Shown: piece by piece, positions 35,108 through 43,446 of the stretch
How the letters are laid out: each line of letters begins with the position of its first letter
How positions within the stretch are numbered: the stretch's first letter is position 1
Source of the DNA: Brevibacterium sp. W7.2
Lineage (GTDB): Bacteria > Actinomycetota > Actinomycetes > Actinomycetales > Brevibacteriaceae
Assembly: GCF_018137945.1 (NCBI RefSeq)
Contig: NZ_CP073089.1
Coordinates: 3,286,001-3,350,000 of the forward strand
DNA: 64,000 nucleotides
Reading direction: 5' to 3'
Program-made: the position numbers and the translations under genes
Notes under the pieces: generated by a model
What the model was told of the DNA's origin: nothing
Database searches by the model: none
Seen by the model: only the letters and a program-made list of their open reading frames with translations

Positions 35108-35875
35108 TCAGCTCCTCACCGGTCGGATGGTGGCGGCAGCGAGGTTCGACCGTGCGGGAAGGCCGATCATGAACTTCACAAGGTGAGCGACGCTTCCCGG
35201 GTCGATCGAGGAGAACTCGTCGGCGCGTTCGAGGAACCGCTGGTAGTGCTCGGTGTCGCTCATGTCGGCGCCGAGTTCGGAGGAGACGTAGAACGGGGCG
35301 ATGTGGTGCACCCGCACACCGCGTTCACCGTATTCGGCGCGCAGGTGCTTGGCGAGCTGTTCGACGGAGGTCGCCATCGCAGAGAAGACCGCGTAGCTCT
35401 TCGCGCGCTGCGGTGCCGGGGCCGAGCCGACGAAGATGAGGTCGGCCCGGTGCCCGGTCTCGCCGATCCGGAGCAGCCCGTCGGCGAAGGTCTGCGCGGT
35501 GTAGAGGGCACCCTCGACGTTCGTCATGATCATCGCCTTCCACTCCGAGGGCACCGCCTGCTCGAAGTCGCCGGCGCGCATGACGCCGGCTGAGACCATG
35601 ACGAGGTCCGGGTCAGCACCGAAGCGGTCACGGATGGCGTCGCGGGCCTCGACGAGGTCGAAGGGCTGGGTGACATCGGCGCGGACCGGCAGGGTGAGGT
35701 CGGGCGCGTCGAGCTGTTCGGCGAGCCGCTCGAGTCGACGGAGGTTGCGGGCGAGCATCGCGGTCCGGATCCCCTGGCCGACGAGAGCTCTGCTCACAGC
35801 AGCGCCGATCGCACCGGTCGCTCCGGTGACCAGGGCGATGCGCTCTTCGGGAGGGGCCTGAGCGGGGTCGGTCAT
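35108..35875 (-). CDS. SDR-family protein lacking the catalytic Tyr and Lys
   Basis: This 255-residue protein has an intact cofactor motif TGATGAIG (17-24). Ser151 of the active site is present. Aligning on the Ser+13 spacing and on VEQL, the catalytic tyrosine position is Phe164 and the lysine is Ala168 (FSAMA). VSAG replaces NNAG. It should bind dinucleotide but is unlikely to be a standard reductase. One base separates its stop from the nhaA start. Start ATG 35873-35875 has AGGAGAG upstream. Confidence 0.82.
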   Translation of the reverse strand: MTDPAQAPPEERIALVTGATGAIGAAVSRALVGQGIRTAMLARNLRRLERLAEQLDAPDLTLPVRADVTQPFDLVEARDAIRDRFGADPDLVMVSAGVMRAGDFEQAVPSEWKAMIMTNVEGALYTAQTFADGLLRIGETGHRADLIFVGSAPAPQRAKSYAVFSAMATSVEQLAKHLRAEYGERGVRVHHIAPFYVSSELGADMSDTEHYQRFLERADEFSSIDPGSVAHLVKFMIGLPARSNLAAATIRPVRS

Positions 35876-35980
35876 GCGGTCATCTCTCCTGGTCAGCGGT
35901 AATGCGATTCAGTTGTCGTCAGCGGCGGGGTTCGCTGCTGCGGCCTCCCGGTTGCCTGGGGCGGTCCGGGCGCTGCCGCC

Positions 35981-36625
35981 TCAGTTCCCGAAGGTGTCGC
36001 CGATCGCTCGTCGACGCTGGAAGTAGTCGTTGATGATCGTGCGGTAGCGGTCGGAGTCGGACCGGGCCCAGTTGCGCATGAGCTCGGCTCCGAAGGCGAG
36101 CGAGGTGATCGGATGCGCTCCGGCGCTGACCATCCTCGTCACCGCCGAGTTGTGGGCGTCGTCCGAGACTCCCCCGACTGCGTCGATGACGGGGTAGACC
36201 TCGTAGCCCTCTTTGAGAAGGTCGAGGGTGGGGAAGGTGAGGCAGACTTCGGTCCACAGGCCGGCGAGGACGATCTTCTTCCGACCGGTCGCCTCGATGG
36301 CGGCGCGGAAGTCCGCGTCCTCCCACGAGTTCACGCCTGTGCGGTCGATCTCCTCGAGGTCGGGGAGCTCGTCCTTGATCTCGGAGATCGTGCCGGTGTT
36401 GACGCCGAGGTCGACGCCGACGGTCGAGAGCACCGTGGGGATCTCGTAGGCGCGGGAGAGCTTGGCCAGGGTGACGACGCCGAGGAGGATCTCATCGCGG
36501 GTCGTCGACCCGACTGTCGAGAACTGCTCGGGCTGATAGTCGATGAGCGCGATGGCGCAGTTGCTCGGGGTGAGCAGGTGGTCGCTGGCCGGATCGCGGA
36601 CGGGTTCGGGCTGGTTCTTCGGCAT
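35981..36625 (-). CDS. Isochorismatase-family cysteine hydrolase (YcaC-like)
   Basis: This 214-residue protein has Asp29 (ALIDYQPEQF), the RTGVNSWEDADF segment and the nucleophile Cys128 in LAGLWTEVCLTFPTL, all as in E. coli YcaC. Physiological substrate of that group is unknown. A strong AGGAGG ribosome site precedes ATG 36623-36625. First gene of a minus-strand run with two SDR-like proteins and nhaA; a 105-bp gap follows it. Confidence 0.88.
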   Translation of the reverse strand: MPKNQPEPVRDPASDHLLTPSNCAIALIDYQPEQFSTVGSTTRDEILLGVVTLAKLSRAYEIPTVLSTVGVDLGVNTGTISEIKDELPDLEEIDRTGVNSWEDADFRAAIEATGRKKIVLAGLWTEVCLTFPTLDLLKEGYEVYPVIDAVGGVSDDAHNSAVTRMVSAGAHPITSLAFGAELMRNWARSDSDRYRTIINDYFQRRRAIGDTFGN

Positions 36626-36675
36626 GGCGTCCTCCTGAGGGAATGAGGTCGATCGCTGCGATCACCGGGGAGGCA

Positions 36676-36707
36676 AATCTATCATCTTTCAACGACTTTG
36701 GCGTCAA
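36676..36707 (-). promoter_or_regulatory. Candidate promoter of the YcaC-SDR-nhaA-SDR operon
   Basis: TTGACG (36702-36707, minus strand) with TGATAG at 17 bp (36679-36684) or TAGATT at 20 bp (36676-36681) in an AT-rich patch, about 50 bp ahead of the first gene. Confidence 0.5.
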
Positions 36708-36890
36708 GTATGCCTGATCTGCGGAGGGACGGCATCGGTCGGGGAGAAGCCGGCGCAGCAGTACCGCTTGGTGACACGATCCGCGTGCCAAACGCGCGAT
36801 GTCGATCCACGCGGAGTCGCTGCGGCCGCCTCGGCGAATCTGGTCCCGCACCGTACCGCGAGCCGCACCCGATACCCGCGCGCCCTCTCA

Positions 36891-37006
36891 CTCTCGATCA
36901 ACGCGAGGCTCGAATTCCGCGTCTCCCACGAATCGCCGCGCACTCGATCAACGCGAGGCACGAATTCCGAGTCGCCCGCGACGCGGAAATCCGGCTGCGC
37001 GTGGAC
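36891..37006. repeat. Dispersed intergenic repeat, copy A
   Basis: 116 bp that align without gaps to 48201-48316, with about nine differences. Internally CTCGATCAACGCGAGGC occurs twice (about 36892 and 36943). The right end ACGCGGAAATCCGGCTGCGC also appears in the hairpin at 45021-45076. Confidence 0.85.
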
Positions 37007-37098
37007 TGACGCCTGGGTGTCTGCCGACCCAGCCTAGAGATTGGCGCGTCTGCGAACACACTCACCGTGCAACGCAACTCGACTCCCCTGAACTGCCT

Positions 37099-38508
37099 TC
37101 ACTCGGAGACACTCGCGCTCTCTGGGGCGCTGTTCGTCTGCCGCGTGACGGCATTCGCTTCAATGTCCTCGAGGGTACGCCCGCGTGTTTCGGGCACACG
37201 GAACGTAACGAAAAGAACTCCAAGGATGCACACTGCTCCGAAAATCGCGAACACAGCCGCCTGATTCATGCCGGCCGTCATGATCGGGAACATGAGGCCG
37301 ACCAAGAATGAACCGATCCAGTTGAACGAACTCGCCAGTCCCGAAGCGCGTCCACGAATCGCCAGCGGGAAGATCTCACCGACGATGACCCAGGTGAGTG
37401 GTGCCCAAGTGAAGGAGTAGAAAGCGACGTAGATGCTGAGGAACACGACGATCATCATCGGATCAGCGTTCGGAACCAAGGTGTTGACGATTGCGGGCAA
37501 CAGAAATGAAGCACCCATGACGAGTCCGCCGACCATCAGGAGAAGACGTCGGTTGAATCTCTCGGCTATGGCCATGAAGAACAGCGAGCCCAGCACAAGG
37601 ATCACGCCCTGGATGATCGGCCACATCAGCGCAGACTCAGCCGCGCTGCCGGTGGCGTTCTCTACGATCAGCGGAATGTAGTAGAAGATCGCATTGGCTC
37701 CCTGAAACTGCTGGAACGCCGCGACACCAACTCCGGCGATCACGAGATAGCGATACCGACTTGCCAGGAGGGTGGACCACGAAGTGCTTGATGAGGCCTT
37801 CTTCTCCTGCGCAGCCGTCCTCCTGATCAGACCAAGTTCATCATCCAACTCCTCCGGCTTGCGAATGTAACTCAGCACCCGGCGCGCATCTTCATCGAAT
37901 CCATTCTTCACAAGGAAGCGTGGCGATTCAGGCAGGCGAAGCACTCCCAGAAACAGAATTACCGCCGGAACCGCAGCCGCGCCGAGCATCGTCCTCCATG
38001 CCCACGCCTCCGGTAGATCACGGAGGAGGTAGTCGACGACATAGGAGAGCAGCATGCCGGAGACGATCATGGTCTGGTTGAGGCCGGACAATCGACCTCG
38101 GAGTCGGGCCGGGGCAAGCTCAGCCATATACGCAGGGACCAATGCGCTGGCCGCACCGACCGCGAGGCCGAGGAAGATGCGGACGAGAACCAGGAACAGC
38201 GTCCCCCCATTCGGGGCTGCCGCACAGAGTATCGATCCGAGAACGAATACAAGCGCAGCCGCGAGGATCATCCGTCGGCGGCCGAAGCGATCCGAGAGCT
38301 GGCCGGCGATGGCTCCGCCGAAAATTGCACCGAACATCACCCCTGAGGTGATCCACCCGATCACGCCTGCTTCATCGCGCAGGCCCCAATCATTCTGCAA
38401 GAACGGCAAAGCTCCAGTCATCACGCCGATGTCGTATCCGAAGAGTATTCCTCCGAAGGCGCCGAAGAAGTAGATGAACGCACCGGAGATCTTCTTGTCA
38501 TTGTCCAC
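37099..38508 (-). CDS. araE: MFS sugar porter, probable L-arabinose:H+ symporter
   Basis: This is a 469-residue, 12-helix sugar porter. Hallmarks are GGILFGYDIGVMTGALPFLQ in helix 1, DRFGRRRM and RFNRRLLL after helices 2 and 8, PESPRFLVKNG mid-loop, and the C-terminal PETRGRTLEDIE. Arabinose specificity is inferred from the araBDA, galM and araR neighbours and a shared operator. GTG 38506-38508 is chosen over ATG 38571, because AGGAAAGGG precedes it and the extra 21 residues are not sugar-porter-like. Base composition is visibly lower in GC than flanking genes. Confidence 0.88.
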   Translation of the reverse strand: MDNDKKISGAFIYFFGAFGGILFGYDIGVMTGALPFLQNDWGLRDEAGVIGWITSGVMFGAIFGGAIAGQLSDRFGRRRMILAAALVFVLGSILCAAAPNGGTLFLVLVRIFLGLAVGAASALVPAYMAELAPARLRGRLSGLNQTMIVSGMLLSYVVDYLLRDLPEAWAWRTMLGAAAVPAVILFLGVLRLPESPRFLVKNGFDEDARRVLSYIRKPEELDDELGLIRRTAAQEKKASSSTSWSTLLASRYRYLVIAGVGVAAFQQFQGANAIFYYIPLIVENATGSAAESALMWPIIQGVILVLGSLFFMAIAERFNRRLLLMVGGLVMGASFLLPAIVNTLVPNADPMMIVVFLSIYVAFYSFTWAPLTWVIVGEIFPLAIRGRASGLASSFNWIGSFLVGLMFPIMTAGMNQAAVFAIFGAVCILGVLFVTFRVPETRGRTLEDIEANAVTRQTNSAPESASVSE

Positions 38509-38589
38509 GTTGACAACGCCCTTTCCTGGGTGGAGAGCCAGCGCGGTTCGCTTTGGCGAGTTCAACGACATAGCCTTCGATCGCGAAAA

Positions 38590-38601
38590 GTTAGCGCTAA
38601 C
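38590..38601. promoter_or_regulatory. AraR operator upstream of araE
   Basis: GTTAGCGCTAAC, a perfect 12-bp palindrome of LacI-family type, lies about 80 bp before the araE start. The same core is found at 40937-40954 before araB. Confidence 0.8.
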
Positions 38602-38740
38602 ATTTTGTCCTACTTCACGCTATTGGAAGCTCGATCGAGTGTCAATGCCTGGAGCTGCCCTCCCGCACGGTCGCGCGATGTCTGACGGGCAGTCGACGCC
38701 GGGGCGCAACGGTGGAACGACAGTCCCGACGCCGCCGGCC

Positions 38741-39784
38741 TTAGCTCCTCTTCGCAGGTTCAGCTGTCGAATCACGCAGGGCGAGCACGGGCGCAACCGG
38801 GGTCATATCCGGCTCCTCTCCGCGGATCGCCGCCACTGCAGCTTCGAGGACTCGATGCCCGAGAGTGGTGAAGTCCTGATGCACGGTAGTCAGCGCAGGA
38901 CTGAAGTAGGCCGCCTCCGGTATGTCGTCGAAGCCGATGATCGAGACCTCGTCAGGGACTTTCACCTGCGCGTGGTTGAACGCCGCGAGGACACCGAGAG
39001 CCATAGCGTCATTTGCTGAGAAGATTGCTGTTGGCATCTCACCTGGCCTGGCGACCAACGCTTGACCCGCCTGATAACCGCTCGCAGGGCTCCAGTCTCC
39101 GGCAATGACTTCGGCGGCCAGCCCCCGCGCGGCGCACTCGTCAAGAGCTCCCGTTCGACGCTCCTGTGCGTCGATCCATTTTCCGGGCCCGGTCAGCACC
39201 AAGATCTGGGAATGACCCAGCTCGCCGAGATGAGAAACGGCCTCTCTGGCTCCCCGTCGCTGGTCGACACTGAAAGTCAGCAATCCAGGCAGGTGGGAGC
39301 GAGGGGGCCCGACCACAATCAGCGGGACGTCGACGTTGAAGATCTGAACTTGCCTGACGACGTCCTCTTGAGCTGCGATGACAATGATCGCTTCGACCGA
39401 GCGATCGAGACAGGTGTCGATGGCTCGCTCGAACTGCTCGGAGAGTTCGGCGTCGCCGTTCGAGCGAATTGTTGCCAGCAAGATGGTGAAGTCCCGACTG
39501 CGCGCCGCCTCTTCGATACCCACAAGCGTCCTGGTGGGGCCATACAGGAAAGATCCGACCGCGATCACCCCGATCAGGCCAGACCGACTAGTCACCAGGG
39601 TCCGAGCTGCATTGTTGCGACGGTATCCCAGTTCGCGGATCGCAGCCTCCACGCGCTCGCGAGTTGCGGGCTTCACCCCAACCCCACCATTTACTACCCT
39701 CGAGACGGTCTGGTGCGAGACCTTCGCATGGGCAGCAACTTCCGCCATGCTCGGTCTTCCGTCAGTACGCCCCACTGAACTCAA
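38741..39784 (-). CDS. araR: LacI-family repressor of arabinose genes
   Basis: This is a 347-residue protein. The helix-turn-helix SMAEVAAHAKVSHQTVSRVVNGG is at residues ~12-34 and the hinge and sugar-binding domain follow, including SANDAMALGVLAAF and SIIGFDDIPEAAYFSPALTT. A LacI-type AraR located in a galM-araR operon next to araBDA and araE is known from C. glutamicum ATCC 31831, and the layout here matches. The TTG start (39782-39784) overlaps the galM stop by four bases with GGGGAAGAAG upstream. Arabinose is the expected inducer. Confidence 0.88.
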   Translation of the reverse strand: MSSVGRTDGRPSMAEVAAHAKVSHQTVSRVVNGGVGVKPATRERVEAAIRELGYRRNNAARTLVTSRSGLIGVIAVGSFLYGPTRTLVGIEEAARSRDFTILLATIRSNGDAELSEQFERAIDTCLDRSVEAIIVIAAQEDVVRQVQIFNVDVPLIVVGPPRSHLPGLLTFSVDQRRGAREAVSHLGELGHSQILVLTGPGKWIDAQERRTGALDECAARGLAAEVIAGDWSPASGYQAGQALVARPGEMPTAIFSANDAMALGVLAAFNHAQVKVPDEVSIIGFDDIPEAAYFSPALTTVHQDFTTLGHRVLEAAVAAIRGEEPDMTPVAPVLALRDSTAEPAKRS

Positions 39785-40725
39785 TCTTCTTCCCCGGTAG
39801 CCGAAATATGCCAGGTCGCGCGGTGCTCTTGACCCGATTCGAGAACGATCAGGTCCGTTCCGGAGTTGAATGCATCCGGCGGGCAGGTCATCGCTTCGAC
39901 AGCAACCGCACGCCGATCACGGCCGGGGTCATTCGGCAGGTCACCGGTGAAGATCTGCACCCAGGGCAGCACCTGTGGATCCCAGCGCAGCGACACCCCT
40001 GCCGCGCCCTCCGCACCGAGGCGCACGGCTGCAATCCCGTTCTCCGCTTTGATGTCGGTCATCGCGTGATCGATCACCGCAGAGCCGATCTGCCGCGGAG
40101 AGGTGAAATCGAAGGCCCCGTCCCGGAAGTCGGCCACAGAGTGTAGGCCCCGAGGCAGCTTCCTCTCCTCATCGACGTCGAGCACCGATGACGCCGGCAC
40201 ATGCAGTTCCCAGTCATCGGGCCTTCCCGTCGGCAGCACGAGGTAGGGATGGGTGGCGATTCCATATGGGGCTGCCGTCGAGCCGACGTTGGCCGCAGCG
40301 ACAGTCCATTGCAGGCCGGTGTGATCGACTGCGAACTCGGCCGTTGCCTCAAGCGTGTGCGGATACCCCGGCTGCGCAGCGATGCGCACGGCCAGCTTCA
40401 CTCGATCGATGTCGACCTCGAGGACCTCCCAATCGAGCCAACCTGCCAGGCCGTGAATGGCGTTTCCGCGCGACAGCTCCGTGATCGGCAGCTGCTCTGC
40501 GCACCCTCCGAATTCGTACTTTCCGTCGGCAATGCGGTTGGGCCAGGGCAGAAGGCAGGTGCCCAACGACGCCGGACGCACCTCATCGGCCTCGAAGCTG
40601 CTCGTCAGGTGCCTGCCGTGATAGCTAAGAGAGCGCAGGGTCGCACCCACTGACGCGATCTCAGCGCTGTAGCCGCCTCCCACGATGCGGACCTGCCGCC
40701 CGCTTCGCGCACACTCACCGTTCAC
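39781..40725 (-). CDS. galM: Aldose 1-epimerase (mutarotase)
   Basis: This 314-residue GalM-fold enzyme interconverts alpha and beta anomers, here presumably of L-arabinose. LLPWPNRIADGKYEFGG, the active-site histidine in NAIHGLAGWLDWE, the second histidine in GIATHPYLVLP and the C-terminal glutamate in VAVEAMTCPPDAFNSG are all present. GTG 40723-40725 is the likely start; its ribosome site is weak. First gene of the galM-araR operon and divergent from araBDA. Confidence 0.88.
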   Translation of the reverse strand: MNGECARSGRQVRIVGGGYSAEIASVGATLRSLSYHGRHLTSSFEADEVRPASLGTCLLPWPNRIADGKYEFGGCAEQLPITELSRGNAIHGLAGWLDWEVLEVDIDRVKLAVRIAAQPGYPHTLEATAEFAVDHTGLQWTVAAANVGSTAAPYGIATHPYLVLPTGRPDDWELHVPASSVLDVDEERKLPRGLHSVADFRDGAFDFTSPRQIGSAVIDHAMTDIKAENGIAAVRLGAEGAAGVSLRWDPQVLPWVQIFTGDLPNDPGRDRRAVAVEAMTCPPDAFNSGTDLIVLESGQEHRATWHISATGEED

Positions 40726-40893
40726 TCAACACTCGTTTCATCCGCATCCGTCGGAGCACCCTGACCGCGCTAGACTCCGCATGGCTTCACTCCGCGGTCG
40801 CCGACCGGGCGGACTGCCGCCCTCCCTGCCGTCACCTGCAAGGCTACCGACTCGCCCGAGGGAAGGCATGTCCGCCGGAGCCATTCCCGCCTC

Positions 40894-40922
40894 TTGCAAT
40901 CAGACTTCCGGTGCGGCATTAT
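40894..40922 (+). promoter_or_regulatory. Promoter of araBDA
   Basis: TTGCAA (40894-40899) and CATTAT (40917-40922) are 17 bp apart. The AraR operator begins 14 bp after the -10, where it would block initiation or elongation. Confidence 0.65.
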
Positions 40923-40936
40923 GGTCGGACGACATG

Positions 40937-40954
40937 AATGTTAGCGTTAACATT
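40937..40954. promoter_or_regulatory. AraR operator upstream of araB
   Basis: AATGTTAGCGTTAACATT is an 18-bp palindrome with only the centre mismatched and shares GTTAGCG-TAAC with the araE operator. Confidence 0.8.
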
Positions 40955-41006
40955 CAGGAGCAGGAACCCCCCGGTTCCTGACGCAAGGGCGCGGAAGGCC
41001 ACCAGC

Positions 41007-42632
41007 ATGGAATCAGAGCGGACCTCGATCAGAGGCACTGATCAGGAGACGAAGCGGCTCATCGAGAGCGGCACTGCGGTGCTCGGCATCGAACTGGGTT
41101 CAACGCGGATCAAGGCCTGCCTGATCGCTCCCGAAGGCGTCAGCCTGGCCACCGGGAGCTCGGAATGGGAGAGCCGCCTGGTCGACGGGCACTGGACTTA
41201 CGGGATCGGCGACGTCTGGAGCGGAGTGGCAGGTGCTGTCGCCGACCTTCGCCGACAGGTGCAGGACGCCTACGACGCCGAACTCACCTCACTGGCCTCC
41301 CTGGGTGTCTCCGGCATGATGCACGGATACCTGGCCTTCGACTCCGACGATCAGCTGCTGGTGCCGTTCCGCACGTGGCGCGATACGACGACGGCCCGAT
41401 CGGCCGCGGAACTCACTCAGCTCCTCGACATCAACATTCCCATGCGCTGGACGGTGGCACACCTCTATCAGGCGATCCTGGACCGCGAAGAGCATGTGGC
41501 CGGCGTCGACTACCTCACGACTCTCGCTGGATACGTGCACTGGCAGCTCACCGGCGAGAAGGTCCTGGGCATCGGCGACGCCTCCGGCATGTTCCCTGTC
41601 GACCCGCAGACAGGCGATTTCGACGCCGAGAGGTTGGCGAAGTTCGACTCGCGGCTCGGTGGGACTCCACTTCGCCGCAGCCTGCGCTCTCTCCTTCCCC
41701 GCGTCATGTCCGCAGGAACCAGGGCGGGGACGCTGACCGCGCGCGGCGCAGAGCTCCTCGATCCCAGCGGTGCTCTTCGGCCGGGAACGACGTTGTGCCC
41801 GCCGGAAGGCGATGCGGGAACCGGAATGGTCGCGACGAATTCTGTGCGTCCCCGCACGGGAAATGTGAGCGTCGGCACCTCGATCTTCGCTATGGTGGTG
41901 CTCGAACGCCCTGTGGAGGCTCTCCATACCGAGATCGACCTGGTCGCCACTCCGGACGGAGCGACGGTGGCGATGGTCCACTGCAACAACGGAGCCGACG
42001 AGCTCAGGCGGTGGGTCAGCTTGTTCAAGCAGGCGGCCGTGGCACTGGGCGGGCAACACTCGATCGCCGATGACGACGCCTTCCGCGTCCTCCTGTCTGC
42101 CGCCGAGGACAGTGCCGCCGATGCCGACGGCATCGTGATCTTCAACAACATCGCGGGTGAGCCGGTCACAGGACTCGTGGATGGCCTTCCGCTGATGGTG
42201 AGAAGTCCCGGATCGCAGCTCAACCTCGGCAACCTGATGCGCGCCCAGGTCTACAGCGTCTTCGCGTCCTTGGCTATTGGCATGGAGGTGCTCGGGGGTG
42301 AAGGTGTCGAGATCGATTCCCTCAACGCGCACGGCGGAATCTTCAGAACGGCGGGAATCGCCCAGCGGTTCCTCGCAGCCGCTGCCGGAACGCCAACCGT
42401 CGTGTCAGAGAGCGCCGGAGACGGAGGCGCTTGGGGCATCGCCCTGCTCGCCGCCTATCTCGACCACGCCGACAAGCCGCTGGCACAGTTCCTCGACTGC
42501 GCCGTCTTCTCCGGCACCTGGACCCACACCGTCACTCCCACACCTTCTGATATGGCGGGGTTCCGCTCGTTCCTCGACCGATACCGACGCGGGCTGCCCG
42601 TGGAGGCAGCGGCCGCAGAACTCCTCTCATAA
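41007..42632 (+). CDS. araB: FGGY-family carbohydrate kinase, probable L-ribulokinase
   Basis: This 541-residue sugar kinase phosphorylates L-ribulose to the 5-phosphate. The N-terminal phosphate motif VLGIELGSTRIKACLI, substrate region SLGVSGMMHGYLAFD with PFRTWRDTTT, and the C-terminal ATP-site segment NAHGGIFRTAGIAQRFLAAA fit the FGGY family. It differs in detail from E. coli AraB, so the specificity rests on the operon. ATG 41007 has GGAAGG upstream; the longer upstream frame is within the operator region. Confidence 0.87.
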   Translation: MESERTSIRGTDQETKRLIESGTAVLGIELGSTRIKACLIAPEGVSLATGSSEWESRLVDGHWTYGIGDVWSGVAGAVADLRRQVQDAYDAELTSLASLGVSGMMHGYLAFDSDDQLLVPFRTWRDTTTARSAAELTQLLDINIPMRWTVAHLYQAILDREEHVAGVDYLTTLAGYVHWQLTGEKVLGIGDASGMFPVDPQTGDFDAERLAKFDSRLGGTPLRRSLRSLLPRVMSAGTRAGTLTARGAELLDPSGALRPGTTLCPPEGDAGTGMVATNSVRPRTGNVSVGTSIFAMVVLERPVEALHTEIDLVATPDGATVAMVHCNNGADELRRWVSLFKQAAVALGGQHSIADDDAFRVLLSAAEDSAADADGIVIFNNIAGEPVTGLVDGLPLMVRSPGSQLNLGNLMRAQVYSVFASLAIGMEVLGGEGVEIDSLNAHGGIFRTAGIAQRFLAAAAGTPTVVSESAGDGGAWGIALLAAYLDHADKPLAQFLDCAVFSGTWTHTVTPTPSDMAGFRSFLDRYRRGLPVEAAAAELLS

Positions 42633-42684
42633 CTCCTACCGCCTTGCAATCGCCCGTTCCAGCACAGATCTTCGGAGGATCACC

Positions 42685-43395
42685 GTGACGATTTCCGCAC
42701 ACATTCGAGCACAGGTCTCGAATGCACGACAGCGCGTGAGTGAGCTTCACGCCGAGCTGCCGCGCTGGGGCCTGGTCGTCTGGACTGCAGGCAATGTGTC
42801 CGAGCGTGTCGTGGTCGACCCCACCGGCACTCGGGGGGCAGATGATCTCCTCGTCATCAAACCCTCGGGAGTGCGCTATGACGAGCTCTCAGCCGACACG
42901 ATGGTCGTGTGTGACCTGCACGGCCGTCTCGTCGAGGAGCTGTCCTCCGGAGGGCTCACACCTTCGTCCGATACTGCGGCACACGCGTATGTCTATCGTC
43001 AGATGCCGCAGGTCGGAGGGGTCGTGCACACGCATTCGACCTACGCCACGGCGTGGGCAGCTCGCGCCGAGGAGATCCCCTGTGTCCTGACCATGATGGC
43101 CGATGAGTTCGGCGGACCGATCCCGGTGGGTCCGTTCGCCGTCATCGGCGATGACTCGATCGGGCGCGGCATCGTCGAAACGCTCTCCGAGTCGCGCAGT
43201 CCCGCCGTCCTCATGCGCAACCACGGCCCGTTCACCATCGGCGCGACAGCCTCCGACGCCGTCAAGGCAGCTGTCATGGTCGAGGAAGTCGCCAAGACCG
43301 TCCACGTCTCGCAGCAACTCGGTCTGCCGCATCCGATCCCCGATGAAACCGTCACGCGTCTCTATGACCGATACCAGCACGTCTATGGGCAATGA
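42685..43395 (+). CDS. araD: L-ribulose-5-phosphate 4-epimerase
   Basis: This 236-residue class II aldolase-family epimerase makes D-xylulose 5-phosphate. The zinc ligands lie in GVVHTHSTYATAWA and the distal LMRNHGPFTIG; GNVSERVV near residue 33 is the phosphate-binding segment and KPSGVRYDEL follows. GTG 42685 with GGAGG seven bases upstream is the start. Second gene of araBDA, 52 bp after araB. Confidence 0.93.
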   Translation: MTISAHIRAQVSNARQRVSELHAELPRWGLVVWTAGNVSERVVVDPTGTRGADDLLVIKPSGVRYDELSADTMVVCDLHGRLVEELSSGGLTPSSDTAAHAYVYRQMPQVGGVVHTHSTYATAWAARAEEIPCVLTMMADEFGGPIPVGPFAVIGDDSIGRGIVETLSESRSPAVLMRNHGPFTIGATASDAVKAAVMVEEVAKTVHVSQQLGLPHPIPDETVTRLYDRYQHVYGQ

Positions 43396-43446
43396 ATCGC
43401 ACTCCGACGACCCGATACACGCGACCATCACAGAGGAGCATCTGAC

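Larger units (their letters stand above)
36626..37098. other. Intergenic region with promoter and dispersed repeat copy A
   Basis: No gene is seen. The left part (36676-36707) holds the probable promoter of the YcaC-like gene. The right part contains repeat copy A (36891-37006). An additional partial motif (GTCGATCCACGCGGA) lies at 36801-36815. Confidence 0.6.

Noticed and set aside
36891-37006. Repeat copies as pieces of a gene
   Set aside because: Although frames are open (for example an ARLEFRV-type reading), the copies are bounded, intergenic, have inverted ends and no start or ribosome site.
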